Assembly: GCF_029961155.1 (NCBI RefSeq)
Contig: NZ_JASBRH010000024.1
Span: forward strand, 1-64,000
DNA: 64,000 bases
Direction of reading: 5' to 3'
Source: Pontibacterium granulatum
GTDB taxonomy: Bacteria; Pseudomonadota; Gammaproteobacteria; Pseudomonadales; Balneatricaceae
Positions 8,738 through 18,575 of this stretch are shown in pieces. The position numbers and the translations under genes are program-made. Each line of letters opens with the position of its first letter. Position 1 is the stretch's first letter. Below the pieces are notes generated by a model. It was given only the letters and a program-made list of their open reading frames with translations. It had not been told where the DNA came from and did no database searches.

Positions 8738-11471
8738 CCCAGTTGTCACCAATACCGGCATCCACCACCAGCGGTACATCCAAATCAGCCGCAGCCGCCA
8801 TCTTCTCTTTCACCGCAGCCACAAACGCCTCCACCTGATCTTCGCGCACCTCGAACACCAGTTCATCGTGCACCTGCATGATCATGCGGGCATCCATCTC
8901 GCCGCTTGCCAGCCAGCTGTCCACCGCCAGCATCGCTTTCTTGATGATATCTGCAGCCGTACCCTGCATCGGCGCGTTGATCGCCGTACGTTCAGCCGCC
9001 TGACGACGCATGGCGTTACGCGCCTTGATCTCCGGCAGGTAGAGACGGCGACCAAACAAGGTTTCGACATACCCCTCCTCAGCAGCCTTGGTGCGGATAT
9101 CGTCCATGTAGTTCTGCACACCCGGATACGTTTCGAAGTAGTGCTCGATGTACTGCTGTGCTTCGTTGCGCCCCACACCCAACTGTTTGCCCAGACCAAA
9201 AGCGGACATACCGTAGATCAGGCCGAAATTGATCGCCTTGGCACGGCGCCGCTGCTCGGCTGTCACGTCCTCTACACGGGTCTTAAATACCTCAGCCGCG
9301 GTAGCACGGTGCACATCATCCCCGTGGCTGAACGCATTCAACAGGCCTTTATCCTGGGACAGGTGTGCCATGATACGCAGCTCGATCTGGGAGTAATCCG
9401 CTGCCACAATCTTGTAGCCTTCAGGCGCGACAAACGCCTGTCGGATACGGCGGCCTTCGGCATTTCGCACCGGGATGTTCTGCAGGTTCGGATCGGAGGA
9501 GGATAGACGTCCGGTTGCCGTCACCGCCTGGTGGTAGGAGGTGTGGATACGACCGGTCTGCGGATTGATCATCAGCGGCAGCTTGTCGGTGTAGGTGGAC
9601 TTCAGCTTACTCAGACTGCGGTGCTCCAGAATCAGTTTTGGCAGCGGGTAGTCCAGCGCCAGCTCCTGCAACACCTCCTCAGCCGTGGACGGTGCACCTT
9701 TGGGTGTTTTCTTCAGCACCGGCAGTTTCTTCTGCTCAAACAAGATAGTCTGCAGCTGCTTGGTGGAACTCAGATTGAACGGTTCCCCCGCCTCATCGTG
9801 GGCGGCTTTTTCGATCTCCTGCAGCCGCTCGGCGATCTCCAGGCTCTGCTGCCCCAGCAGGGTGGCGTCCACCAGCGCACCGTTACGCTCGATGTGCGAC
9901 AGTACTGGAATCAGCGGGCGCTCTATCTCCTCGAACACCGTTTTCACCGCCGGAGTTGTCTCCAGCTTCGCGGCCAACGCCTGGTGCAGACGCAAGGTGA
10001 TATCCGCATCTTCTGCCGCATACGGCGCCGCCTGTTCCAGCTCAATCTGGTTGAACGTCAGCTGCTTCTTGCCCTTACCGGCAATATCTTCAAAGTGGAC
10101 GGTTTTTACGCCCAGGTATTTATCGGCGAGGCTGTCCATATCGTGGCGGGTGGCCGTGGAGTTGTAGACGTAGGACTCCAGCATGGTGTCGTATGCCACG
10201 CCGCGCAGCTCGATGCCGTAACGTGCCAGCACGTTCATGTCGTACTTGATGTGCTGGCCCACCTTCAGGTGGTCTTCGCTTTCCAGCAGCGGCCTCAGTT
10301 TTTCCAGCAGGCGCTCGCGGCTGATCTGTTGCGGCGCGCCCATGTAGTCGTGTGCCACTGGGACGTAGGCCGCCTTGCCCGGTTCCACCGCGAAGGAGAC
10401 CCCCACCAGCTCCGCTTCCATGTAGTTGAGGCTGGTTGTTTCCGTATCAAAGGCGAACAGTTCGGCCTTCTCCAGAGCCTCCAGCCAACGGTCCAACGCG
10501 GCTTCATCCAGCACGGTTTCGTATTCGACATGTTCCGGCGCCTGAGGCTCGGTATCACCTGCAGCTGCATCTTCGGCCGAGGGGGCTTCGCCGCTCAGTT
10601 CGCGTACCCAGCTGCGAAACTCGAAGGTGGTGAACAGCTCTTTTAGCGCTGCGGCATCCGGTGCAGGCAGGACAAAGTCTTCAACTTTACAGTCCAGCTC
10701 CACGTCGGTTTTGATGGTGGCCAGCAGGTAGGACAGCTCCGCCGCTTCACGGTTGTCTTCCAGCTTCTTCGGCATGGATTTGGAACCGCGGAACCCGAGG
10801 GCGGGTATCTTCTCAAGGTTTTCATACAGATCTTTAATTCCCCCCACGCCCTGCAGAAGTGCCAGCGCGGTCTTTTCACCCACGCCCGGCACGCCCGGAA
10901 TGTTATCGACCTTATCGCCCATCAGCGCCAGGTAATCGATGATCAGGTGCGGCGGAATACCGTACTTCTCTTCCACACCGGCCACGTCCATCACTGTATC
11001 GGTCATGGTGTTGATCAGGGTGACATGTTTGTCCACCAACTGCGCCATGTCCTTGTCGCCGGTGGAGATCAGGGTATCCACGCCTTTACGGCTGGCTTCA
11101 ACGGCCAGGGTACCGATCACGTCATCCGCTTCCACGCCTTCTATCGCAATCAACGGCAGGCCCATCGCCTTAACGATGTTGTGGATCGGCTCTATCTGCA
11201 AACGCAGGTCATCCGGCATCGGCGGGCGGTGAGATTTGTAGTCGGGGTAGATGTCGTCTCGGAAGGTTTTTCCCTTGGCATCGAACACCACCACAACCGG
11301 GCTTTGTGGATACTGCTTGATCAGGCTGCGCAACATGGAGGTCATCACTCGCACCGCGCCGGTTGGCACCCCGTCGGAGGTACGCAAGTCCGCTTGCTGG
11401 GAGGCAAAAAACGCGCGGTATAAATAGGAGGAGCCGTCAACTAGAATGAGGGGGGAGTGTTGTTCGCTCAT
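8724..11471 (-). CDS. polA: DNA polymerase I
   Basis: PolA fills gaps and removes RNA primers in replication and repair. From [22 protein letters not shown] the protein has 915 residues with the three standard parts: 5' nuclease (about 1-290; [28 protein letters not shown]), 3'-5' exonuclease (about 320-520; [10 protein letters not shown], so the proofreading acidic residues are present) and family A polymerase ([44 protein letters not shown]). ATG 11471 is favoured by the family N-terminus; the frame stays open to 11558 without a ribosome site. The 3' end forms its own terminator. Confidence 0.97.
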   Translation of the reverse strand: MSEQHSPLILVDGSSYLYRAFFASQQADLRTSDGVPTGAVRVMTSMLRSLIKQYPQSPVVVVFDAKGKTFRDDIYPDYKSHRPPMPDDLRLQIEPIHNIVKAMGLPLIAIEGVEADDVIGTLAVEASRKGVDTLISTGDKDMAQLVDKHVTLINTMTDTVMDVAGVEEKYGIPPHLIIDYLALMGDKVDNIPGVPGVGEKTALALLQGVGGIKDLYENLEKIPALGFRGSKSMPKKLEDNREAAELSYLLATIKTDVELDCKVEDFVLPAPDAAALKELFTTFEFRSWVRELSGEAPSAEDAAAGDTEPQAPEHVEYETVLDEAALDRWLEALEKAELFAFDTETTSLNYMEAELVGVSFAVEPGKAAYVPVAHDYMGAPQQISRERLLEKLRPLLESEDHLKVGQHIKYDMNVLARYGIELRGVAYDTMLESYVYNSTATRHDMDSLADKYLGVKTVHFEDIAGKGKKQLTFNQIELEQAAPYAAEDADITLRLHQALAAKLETTPAVKTVFEEIERPLIPVLSHIERNGALVDATLLGQQSLEIAERLQEIEKAAHDEAGEPFNLSSTKQLQTILFEQKKLPVLKKTPKGAPSTAEEVLQELALDYPLPKLILEHRSLSKLKSTYTDKLPLMINPQTGRIHTSYHQAVTATGRLSSSDPNLQNIPVRNAEGRRIRQAFVAPEGYKIVAADYSQIELRIMAHLSQDKGLLNAFSHGDDVHRATAAEVFKTRVEDVTAEQRRRAKAINFGLIYGMSAFGLGKQLGVGRNEAQQYIEHYFETYPGVQNYMDDIRTKAAEEGYVETLFGRRLYLPEIKARNAMRRQAAERTAINAPMQGTAADIIKKAMLAVDSWLASGEMDARMIMQVHDELVFEVREDQVEAFVAAVKEKMAAAADLDVPLVVDAGIGDNWEQAH

Positions 11472-11561
11472 GGCGGTATCCATGTTGGTTGCAGTTCGAT
11501 CGGGTTCAGGGCGACAATCATAGTCCATATCGATGCAGCCAAACACATCAAAGGACATATT

Positions 11562-11837
11562 ATGAAACGATTGCTGCTTACTGCACTGTTACTCACCGCA
11601 CCAATGGCGCAGGCGGAGTCCCTGCCCCAGTTCGATGAAAATGAACCGGAGATCACCATCCGTCACGATGAAGGCTCCACCTTCTACGAATACCGTATAA
11701 ACGGTGAATTACGTGAAATTAAGGTGGTGCCAAAAAACGGCAAGCCGTACTATCTGGTTCCGGCTGATGGCGATGAATTTATCCGCGAAGATCAGTCAAC
11801 CCTGTTAATTCCGAAATGGATTCTGTTCCGCTGGTAA
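11562..11837 (+). CDS. DUF2782 domain protein, exported
   Basis: This 91-residue protein has a signal peptide ([20 protein letters not shown]) and a compact domain [26 protein letters not shown] ending PKWILFRW. It matches the DUF2782 family found next to thrB and polA in pseudomonads; function unknown. AAGGA lies 7 bases before the ATG. The stop is four bases before the thrB start, so the two are coupled. Periplasmic location is inferred from the leader. Confidence 0.85.
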   Translation: MKRLLLTALLLTAPMAQAESLPQFDENEPEITIRHDEGSTFYEYRINGELREIKVVPKNGKPYYLVPADGDEFIREDQSTLLIPKWILFRW

Positions 11838-11841
11838 TTTT

Positions 11842-12813
11842 GTGGCTGTATATACCGAAGTAACCCCAAACAATCTGGACCTGCTGTTGAAGGACTTTGA
11901 CCTCGGCACGCAGGTCGCTCTGGAAGGTATCCAGGGCGGTATTGAAAACACCAACTACTTTGTCACCCTCGAGCAGGACAAACAGCAGCAACGTTATGTG
12001 CTGACCCTGTTTGAAGAGCTGAGCGAAGAGGAGCTGCCGTTTTTCGTCGAGCTCGCGCAATGGCAGGCAAAGCGTGGTATTCCTCTACCCTACGGTATCA
12101 CCGACCGCAACGGTATCGCGCAGAAACGCCTGAACGACCGGCCGGCACTGCTGCAGCCCTGCTTCAGCGGCCGTATTATCGATCGCGCTCAGCTGACACC
12201 CGAGCACTGTGCCCAGGTGGGCACCGCGCTGGCTCAGTTCCACAAAGCGGGTGAGGATTTCTACCTTAAGCGCCAGGCGCACCGCGGTGTATTCTGGTGG
12301 CGCAGCGAAAGTAGCCGTATCCAGTCGCACCTGCCGGAAGAAGACGCCAAGCTGCTGCTGGCCGAGGTTGCTGCCTTTGACGCGCTGCGCGAACACGCCG
12401 ATAAACTGCCAAGCGGCGTGATCCACGGTGACCTGTTCCACGACAACGTGTTGTTCGACGGTGACCAGCTCAGTGCAATCCTCGATATCTACAACGCAGC
12501 GACCGCGTTCTGGCTGTTCGACCTGGCAATTGTGGCCAACGACTGGTGCAGCCTGCCGGACGGCAGCATAGACAGCGAGCGTGAAAACGCCCTGCTGAGC
12601 GCTTACCACGCCGAGCGTCCGTTTGTAGAGTTCGAGTACGAAGCCTGGCCAATCCTGACCCGTACCGCCGCGATGCGCTTTTGGCTCTCCCGCCTGCTGC
12701 CGGCGTTGGGCCTGGAGGATAACGGCGACAACGACAAGAAGATCAAAGACCCGGACGAGCTGAAGCAGATCCTGCTGAGCCGTATCCGCACCCCTAGCGT
12801 GCTGCCACGCTAA
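11842..12813 (+). CDS. thrB: homoserine kinase (APH-fold, ThrB type II)
   Basis: It phosphorylates homoserine with ATP in threonine biosynthesis. The 323-residue protein belongs to the aminoglycoside-phosphotransferase fold, not the GHMP fold of E. coli ThrB, as in Pseudomonas. Visible marks: the N-terminal GIQGGIENTNYFV, the catalytic loop GVIHGDLFHDNVLFDG and metal segment AILDIYNA, then the YHAERPF helix. The start is GTG, just behind the DUF2782 gene with only a weak ribosome site, suggesting translational coupling. Confidence 0.93.
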   Translation: MAVYTEVTPNNLDLLLKDFDLGTQVALEGIQGGIENTNYFVTLEQDKQQQRYVLTLFEELSEEELPFFVELAQWQAKRGIPLPYGITDRNGIAQKRLNDRPALLQPCFSGRIIDRAQLTPEHCAQVGTALAQFHKAGEDFYLKRQAHRGVFWWRSESSRIQSHLPEEDAKLLLAEVAAFDALREHADKLPSGVIHGDLFHDNVLFDGDQLSAILDIYNAATAFWLFDLAIVANDWCSLPDGSIDSERENALLSAYHAERPFVEFEYEAWPILTRTAAMRFWLSRLLPALGLEDNGDNDKKIKDPDELKQILLSRIRTPSVLPR

Positions 12814-12852
12814 GCGCGACGCGTTCGCTTATCCGCAAACGCGGCAATCCAA

Positions 12853-12884
12853 CTGTAAACATATACAGTATCAGAGGGTATAAT
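12853..12884 (+). promoter_or_regulatory. LexA box and sigma-70 promoter of uvrD
   Basis: CTGTAAACATATACAG (12853-12868) fits the gammaproteobacterial LexA operator CTGT-N8-ACAG. A TATAAT -10 box lies at 12879-12884, and a partial -35 (TAAACA, 12856-12861, 17-base spacer) lies inside the operator. LexA binding would block polymerase, so SOS induction of uvrD is predicted, as in E. coli. Confidence 0.85.
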
Positions 12885-12896
12885 CGGTACCCTCTG
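12872..12896 (+). repeat. inverted repeat over the uvrD promoter
   Basis: CAGAGGGTA and TACCCTCTG form a 9-bp stem with a 7-base loop and a CTTTT tail. It could end read-through from thrB or form in the uvrD leader. It overlaps the -10 box, so both roles compete. Confidence 0.5.
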
Positions 12897-12926
12897 CTTT
12901 TAACTTTCACAGACAGCGACAGTTCT

Positions 12927-15134
12927 ATGGACGTTACCCACATCATCGAATCCCTAAATGACGCCCAGTGCCAAGCGGTAACCGCACCGGTGCAAAACAT
13001 GCTGGTCCTGGCTGGCGCCGGCTCCGGTAAAACCCGCGTACTGGTGCACCGTATCGCCTGGCTGATCCAGACCGAAGGGATATCGCCCTACTCCATCATG
13101 GCGGTGACCTTTACCAATAAGGCCGCACGCGAGATGCGGGGGCGTATCGAAGAGTTGCTGGGAATCAACCCCCAGGGAATGTGGGTCGGGACCTTCCACG
13201 GCCTGGCGCACCGCCTGCTGCGCTCCCACTGGCAGGACGCAGGCTTGCCGGAAAACTTCCAGATCATGGACAGCGACGACCAACTACGCCTGATCAAACG
13301 TCTGGCGAAGGAGATGGGGCTGGACGAGAACCGCTGGCCGGCCCGTCAGTTCCAGTGGTACATCAACGAGCAGAAAGATGAAGGCCTGCGCTCCCAGCAT
13401 ATCGAGCCGTCCGGCGACCAGTTCAACCAGGTGATGCTGAAGATGTACCAGGCCTACGAACAGGCCTGTGAACGCGGCGGCATGATCGATTTCGGCGAAC
13501 TGCTGCTGCGCTCCCTGGAGCTGTTGCGCGACCGTCGCCCGAACCTGCTCGCCCACTACCAGGAGCGCTTCCGCTATATCCTGGTGGACGAGTTCCAGGA
13601 CACCAACAGCATCCAGTATGGCTGGTTGCGGCTGCTCGCCGGTAACGACCGCAAGTTGATGGCGGTGGGTGATGACGACCAATCGATCTACGGCTGGCGT
13701 GGTGCGAAGATCGAAAATATCCAGAACCTGGAACAGCATTTCCCAGGGCTGGAAACCATTAAACTGGAACAGAACTACCGTTCCACCAACACCATCCTGC
13801 AGGCGGCCAACGCGGTGATCCGCAACAATATGGGCCGCCTGGGCAAGGAGCTGCGTACCGACTCCAGCGACGGCGAACCAATCTCGCTGTACGCCGCGTT
13901 TAACGAGCAGGACGAAGCACGCTTTGTGGTCGACCAGATCGACCAGTGGGTTCGCGATGGTAACTCACGCCGAGAATCGGCAATCCTGTATCGTTCCAAC
14001 GCCCAGTCCCGCGTGATGGAGGAAGCGTTGATCCGTGCCGGGATGCCGTACCGCATCTACGGCGGCCAGCGCTTTTACGACCGTCTTGAGATCAAAAACG
14101 CCCTCGCCTACCTGCGCCTGATTGCCAATCGCGACGACGATACGGCGATGGAACGGGTGATCAACGTGCCCACCCGTGGCATCGGTACCCGCACCGTAGA
14201 GGTGATCCGTGAACACGCCCGCACCGAACAGATCTCCATGTGGCGTGCCGCTACTGAGGTGGTGGGCCTTAGGAAACTGCCGGCCCGTGCCAGCAACGCT
14301 CTGGTGGTGTTCCTCGACCTGATCAACGACCTGACGCGCGAAACAGAAGGTACCGAGCTACACGAACAGACCGAACACGTGATCCAGCGTTCCGGCCTGA
14401 TCGAGCACCATATGAAAGAGAAAGGCGAAAAAGCCCAGTCCCGTATTGAGAACTTGGAGGAACTGACCAACGCCGCCAAGCAATTCCTCAACCAGTGGGA
14501 CGAGTCTTTTGAAGACGCCTTCACCTCCCCGCTGGCCGCATTCCTCGACCAGGCGGCCCTGGATGCCGGCGATGCCCAGGCGGATGAACACCAGGACAGT
14601 GTACAGCTGATGACCCTGCATTCGGCTAAAGGTCTGGAATTCCCGCTGGTATTCCTGGCGGGTATGGAAGAAGGTCTGTTCCCACACAAGATGTCGGTGG
14701 AAGAGCCGGGGCGTCTGGAGGAAGAGCGCCGCCTCTGCTACGTAGGTATCACCCGTGCGATGCAGAAACTACACATCACCTACGCGGAATCCCGCCGTCT
14801 GCACGGTCAGGAGACCTTTAACCGTCCGTCACGCTTTATCCGCGAGATCCCGGACGAGATGCTGGAGGAGGTGCGCCTCAATGCCACTGTCTCCCGTCCG
14901 ATGTCCGCCCGTCCGGAGAAATCCAGCCTGTTTGGCGGTGGCAGCTCACTCTCCAGTGCGGAAGTCCCGGCCACCAACCTGGCCTTGGGTCAGCGTGTCC
15001 TTCACCAGAAGTTTGGCGAAGGTACCATCACCAACTTTGAAGGGTCCGGCCCCAAAGCGCGGGTGTATATCAACTTCGACTTCGAAGGTCCGAAGATCCT
15101 GATCGCCGGCTTTGCCAACCTGCAGCCACTCTGA
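12927..15134 (+). CDS. uvrD: DNA helicase II UvrD
   Basis: UvrD is a 3'-5' superfamily 1A helicase for nucleotide-excision and mismatch repair. The 735-residue protein has all helicase motifs: LNDAQCQAV (Q), LAGAGSGKTRVL (I), VTFTNKAAREMRGR (Ia), ILVDEFQDTN (II), GDDDQSIYGWRGA (III), LEQNYRSTNTIL (IV), LMTLHSAKGLEFPLVFLAG (V) and RRLCYVGITRAMQ (VI), plus the C-terminal Tudor-like KFGEGTITNFEG segment. UvrD rather than Rep is supported by the LexA box and full-length C-terminal domain. A terminator follows. Confidence 0.97.
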   Translation: MDVTHIIESLNDAQCQAVTAPVQNMLVLAGAGSGKTRVLVHRIAWLIQTEGISPYSIMAVTFTNKAAREMRGRIEELLGINPQGMWVGTFHGLAHRLLRSHWQDAGLPENFQIMDSDDQLRLIKRLAKEMGLDENRWPARQFQWYINEQKDEGLRSQHIEPSGDQFNQVMLKMYQAYEQACERGGMIDFGELLLRSLELLRDRRPNLLAHYQERFRYILVDEFQDTNSIQYGWLRLLAGNDRKLMAVGDDDQSIYGWRGAKIENIQNLEQHFPGLETIKLEQNYRSTNTILQAANAVIRNNMGRLGKELRTDSSDGEPISLYAAFNEQDEARFVVDQIDQWVRDGNSRRESAILYRSNAQSRVMEEALIRAGMPYRIYGGQRFYDRLEIKNALAYLRLIANRDDDTAMERVINVPTRGIGTRTVEVIREHARTEQISMWRAATEVVGLRKLPARASNALVVFLDLINDLTRETEGTELHEQTEHVIQRSGLIEHHMKEKGEKAQSRIENLEELTNAAKQFLNQWDESFEDAFTSPLAAFLDQAALDAGDAQADEHQDSVQLMTLHSAKGLEFPLVFLAGMEEGLFPHKMSVEEPGRLEEERRLCYVGITRAMQKLHITYAESRRLHGQETFNRPSRFIREIPDEMLEEVRLNATVSRPMSARPEKSSLFGGGSSLSSAEVPATNLALGQRVLHQKFGEGTITNFEGSGPKARVYINFDFEGPKILIAGFANLQPL

Positions 15135-15153
15135 TCAGAGCGCGTAACTAGAT

Positions 15154-15179
15154 AAAGGAGGCTTCATGCCTCCTTTTTT
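15154..15179 (+). terminator. intrinsic terminator of uvrD
   Basis: A 9-bp stem AAAGGAGGC / GCCTCCTTT, loop TTCAT, ends in a seven-T run 20 bases after the uvrD stop. Confidence 0.85.
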
Positions 15180-15671
15180 GTCGCTCTTTTTTGCTCCGCT
15201 CCAGCAGCAACCCCACCAGCACCGACTGCTCGCATAAGACCAAACCGCTGAAAAAAGAAAACCTTAGGCGGGCAGCCCCCGCGTGCTTTGATCTGAGTCC
15301 CATCCTTAGAAAAACTAGGCCTGATCAATTCACACACAGCTATCCCCCAGCACGCAGCTCTTGCGTCAAGTCCCGATCCGCCTCCAGCCGGCAATGATTC
15401 TCAAACCGACTTCAAATTCCAACGTTTCCGGCCAAAGTACACCGTGGCAGGCACGACACCGTCGTCACCATGAAAAGATCACACGACTGGATACACAAAA
15501 CCGCCACCTTTAGCAGCCCAGACAGGACGCGGCCTGCAGCGTTGCCATTAGACAAACTAGGGCATTTCCCCGAAATGCTATTAGAAAATCTCAGCTTTTA
15601 TAACGCTGCTGACACATTGCGCTCCTAGGATTCCCCCCATCGAATCCCCCCGTAGTGAGGAGCAAAGCACC
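15180..15671. other. non-coding gap before the esterase-ABC operon
   Basis: No convincing gene lies here; short frames on both strands lack ribosome sites and family features. One small hairpin is visible at 15562-15578 (GCATTTC ccc GAAATGC). The promoter of the downstream operon must lie in this stretch, but I cannot point to a clear -35/-10 pair, Pho box or riboswitch. Confidence 0.5.
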
Positions 15672-16952
15672 GTGGGCAAACTCATCATGATCATGATCGA
15701 CGGCATCAACGCCGATCATTTTGAACAGTACCGTCAGCACCTGCCAAACCTCGACCGTCTGGCACGCACCGGCACGCAGCTGAAGGGAATGCGTCCGGAG
15801 ATGTGCGGTACCTCCTGCCCGGGGCGCACCTCCATCATCGCCGGCGTTGCGCCATCCGAGCACGGCGTCTACGGCAACTTTATCTTTGCCGACGGCGGTT
15901 TCCGCTGGGCCAACCCATACGACGTAAAAGTCGACACGCTACCAGGTCTGGCCAAACAGCAGGGTCTGGATGTGGCCTGTATTGGCTACGGCATGGTGCG
16001 CCCGGAAGATTGCACCCTGTACCACGGCCCATGGTGGGCAGACGAAATGCTGATGCGTGGCAAAGACGCCGAACCACTGCCTGCCGATATGCAGTGGCAG
16101 CACGCCGGCAAAACCTACGATCCTGAAGGCCGTATCAGTGCGCTGAACTGCGAAACGCCGGAAGCCCCCAACCACAACCCGGACATTAAACTGCAGCTGG
16201 GTATGCTGGCTGATCAGCAGCTGCTCGACATCGCAGCCGGACTGGCCTGCTCCGAACAAGCGCCGGATTTCATCCTGCTGGAGATCGCCATCACCGATTA
16301 CTTCCTGCACAAGTACGGTCCGGATCACGCCCTGACCCGCTGGTCCCTGCGTACGGCAGATGCACAGATCGGTACGTTGCTGGCCCGCCTGGATGCAGCC
16401 GGTAAAGGTAACCTGTACAACTTCGCCATTGTCAGCGACCACGGCCATGCCGGTATGCCACAGGGTCTGTACGTTGACCGCCTGCTGGGTGACGACGTGA
16501 TCTGGTCCAGCGAAGGAGGTGTGCTGCTGGTGAAACCACATGATGCGGTTCATGCACTGGAAGTCAGCGATAAGTTGCTGGCGGAAGGTATGGAGATCTG
16601 CAGCACCGACTTTATGCCAGCCGAGCAGCAGGAACAGCTGATCGCCTTCATGGTGCCGGCCGGTTCCGATATCAGCTTTGAAACGGCCGTACCGGGTACC
16701 GAAGGGATCTGCGGCCCGTCCAAGTACACCTCCAACCACGGCATGCGCCCGGGCACCTGGGCTGACTTCCGCTTCTGCATCTTCAGCGGACCGGATGTAC
16801 CCCAGCAGCAACTGGGCATCGCCGACAACACCCGTTTTGCCCCAACCATGGCCCACATCCTGGGTGTGGAGACCCCATGGCAGGCCACGTCCCTGCTGGA
16901 ACAACCGCCGGAAACCCACGATTTCTCTGAATACCTGTTGCAGTCGCGCTAA
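15672..16952 (+). CDS. alkaline-phosphatase-superfamily phosphodiesterase/esterase, cytoplasmic
   Basis: The 426-residue protein has the metal-site pattern of nucleotide pyrophosphatase/phosphodiesterases: D10 (MIMIDG), D209-x3-H213 (TDYFLHKYGP), D256-H257 (SDHGH) and H356 (SNHG). The nucleophile position is Ser48 in the segment SCPGRTSIIAG, which also fits the sulfatase-like S/C-x-P-x-R pattern. There is no signal peptide, so the substrate should be cytoplasmic. The start is GTG with AGGAG 9 bases upstream. It heads an operon with a complete ABC importer and a HAD phosphatase, suggesting cleavage of an imported phospho- or sulfo-ester. The exact substrate is unknown; phosphonoacetate hydrolase is a related alternative. 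Confidence 0.75.
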   Translation: MGKLIMIMIDGINADHFEQYRQHLPNLDRLARTGTQLKGMRPEMCGTSCPGRTSIIAGVAPSEHGVYGNFIFADGGFRWANPYDVKVDTLPGLAKQQGLDVACIGYGMVRPEDCTLYHGPWWADEMLMRGKDAEPLPADMQWQHAGKTYDPEGRISALNCETPEAPNHNPDIKLQLGMLADQQLLDIAAGLACSEQAPDFILLEIAITDYFLHKYGPDHALTRWSLRTADAQIGTLLARLDAAGKGNLYNFAIVSDHGHAGMPQGLYVDRLLGDDVIWSSEGGVLLVKPHDAVHALEVSDKLLAEGMEICSTDFMPAEQQEQLIAFMVPAGSDISFETAVPGTEGICGPSKYTSNHGMRPGTWADFRFCIFSGPDVPQQQLGIADNTRFAPTMAHILGVETPWQATSLLEQPPETHDFSEYLLQSR

Positions 16953-17027
16953 CGCGGCTGCGCAGTTCAAGTTCGACCGTCCTCGACTCTCAATTTAGAC
17001 AGACTCTTGAAGTTACAGGAGACCACA

Positions 17028-18503
17028 ATGAAACACCTGATGACCTCCCTGGTCGTAGCGACCTCCCTGATCAGTACTGCAGCTGCTGCCGGTACTTTCC
17101 GTCTGGCCCACGACGTAGGTTACGCCGGTGCCGAATCCCTGGACCCGATCTCCCCAAGCCGTTTCTTCTACGCCAACCAGATGCTGTACAGCCGCCTGGT
17201 ACGTCAGGACGCAAACGGTCAGCCAAGCCCGGACATCGCCACCCAGTGGTCTGCATCTGCCGATGCGAAAACCTGGACGTTTGAACTGCGTAAAGGCGTT
17301 AAATTCCATGACGGTTCCGACCTGACGGCAGCCGACGTGAAATACACCCTGGAGCGTATCAAAGACCCTGCGATCGACTCTCCGGTCGCGGCCGTACTGG
17401 GTGTAATCGAGAAGGTAGACGTGATCAACGACCACAAGGTTGAGATCAAGCTGTCTGCCCCACACGCGGACCTGCCGCTGCTGCTGATGGACTACCGTGT
17501 CCGTATGATCCCGGAAAACAGCGGCAACACCATCGCCAAAACCGGTATCGGTTCCGGCCCGTTCATGCTGGAAGAGCTGGACGCGGAAGGAACCACCGTA
17601 CTGAAAGCCAACCCGAACTACTGGGAAGGCGCACCTGCGGCGGATGCTATGGAGATCATCGGTATCCCTGACTCCCAGGCGCGTGTACAGGCCCTGATGG
17701 CGGGCCAGATCGACTTTGAAGACAGCGTCCTGTCCCAGCAGAAGCGTCTGTTCACCAACAATCCACAGTTCAAGATCCAGAGCATCGCGACCGGAGAGTG
17801 GCGCGCCCTGGTGTTCCGTACCGACACTGCGCCATACGACAACGCCAAGGTACGCAAAGCGCTGCGTCTGGCCGTTGACCGCGAAGAGATGATGAAGCTG
17901 GTATCCGGCGAAGGTGCAGGCACCGTGACCTGTGACCACCCGGTATGGTCAGGCGACCAGTACCGCACCGAGATCAACTGTGACCAGAGCATCGACGAAG
18001 CCAAACGTCTGCTGAAAGAAGCCGGTTTCGAAAACGGTATCGATGTAGAGATCAGCGCTGCAGACAACGAGCCGGAATGGATCCGCATGATCGAGGTGTA
18101 CCAGCAGCAGGCGAAGAAAGCAGGCATCAACATCAAGCTGAACATGGTGCCGTCTGACGGTTACTGGAGCGACGTATGGATGAAGCACCCGGTGGTAGCG
18201 ACCCGTTGGTCTCAGCGTCCGGCTGACCAGGTTCTGAACGAAGCGTTCCGCTCTACCGCTGCGTGGAACGAAACCTTCTTCAAAAATGCGAAGTTCGACT
18301 CCGCCCTGGACGCTGCACGCAGCGAACTGAACTTCGAAAAACGTAAAGGCCTGTACGCCAACCTGCAGAACACCCTGTGGGAAGAAGGCGGTGCAATGAT
18401 CCCTTACCATCTGAACCAGACTCGTGTACTGCGTAGCGCGGTAACAGGCCTGGATCCGGTTGAAATCTTCTCTATCCGCTGGAACAAGGTCGACGTGAAC
18501 TAA
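17028..18503 (+). CDS. ABC transporter substrate-binding protein, family 5 (peptide/nickel type)
   Basis: This periplasmic protein captures the substrate for the importer encoded downstream. From ATG 17028 (AGGAG at 7 bases) it has 491 residues, a signal peptide (MKHLMTSLVVATSLISTAAA) and the SBP_bac_5 pattern: a first lobe with YSRLVRQDANG, WTFELRKGVKFHDGSDLTAADVKYTLERI, and the second lobe with APYDNAKVRKALRLAVDREEMMKLV. The family binds oligopeptides, nickel, opines and other ligands, so the ligand cannot be read from sequence; the neighbouring esterase makes a phosphorylated ligand plausible. A hairpin after the stop probably lowers expression of the permeases relative to this protein. 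Confidence 0.9.
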   Translation: MKHLMTSLVVATSLISTAAAAGTFRLAHDVGYAGAESLDPISPSRFFYANQMLYSRLVRQDANGQPSPDIATQWSASADAKTWTFELRKGVKFHDGSDLTAADVKYTLERIKDPAIDSPVAAVLGVIEKVDVINDHKVEIKLSAPHADLPLLLMDYRVRMIPENSGNTIAKTGIGSGPFMLEELDAEGTTVLKANPNYWEGAPAADAMEIIGIPDSQARVQALMAGQIDFEDSVLSQQKRLFTNNPQFKIQSIATGEWRALVFRTDTAPYDNAKVRKALRLAVDREEMMKLVSGEGAGTVTCDHPVWSGDQYRTEINCDQSIDEAKRLLKEAGFENGIDVEISAADNEPEWIRMIEVYQQQAKKAGINIKLNMVPSDGYWSDVWMKHPVVATRWSQRPADQVLNEAFRSTAAWNETFFKNAKFDSALDAARSELNFEKRKGLYANLQNTLWEEGGAMIPYHLNQTRVLRSAVTGLDPVEIFSIRWNKVDVN

Positions 18504-18518
18504 GACCCGCCTTAACCC

Positions 18519-18553
18519 TGCCCGTGATCGAGCTATACCGTCGGTCACGGGCA
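18519..18553 (+). terminator. attenuator-like hairpin between binding protein and permease genes
   Basis: Perfect 9-bp arms TGCCCGTGA / TCACGGGCA are separated by 17 bases and followed by TTTTCATTTT. It resembles the partial terminators or 3'-stabilising stems that set binding-protein excess in ABC operons. Confidence 0.6.
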
Positions 18554-18575
18554 TTTTCATTTTGATCGAGTAGCT

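Noticed and set aside
15180-15671. Possible riboswitch or small gene in the long gap before the esterase gene
   Set aside because: Only one 7-bp hairpin is visible; there is no recognisable aptamer and no frame with a ribosome site.
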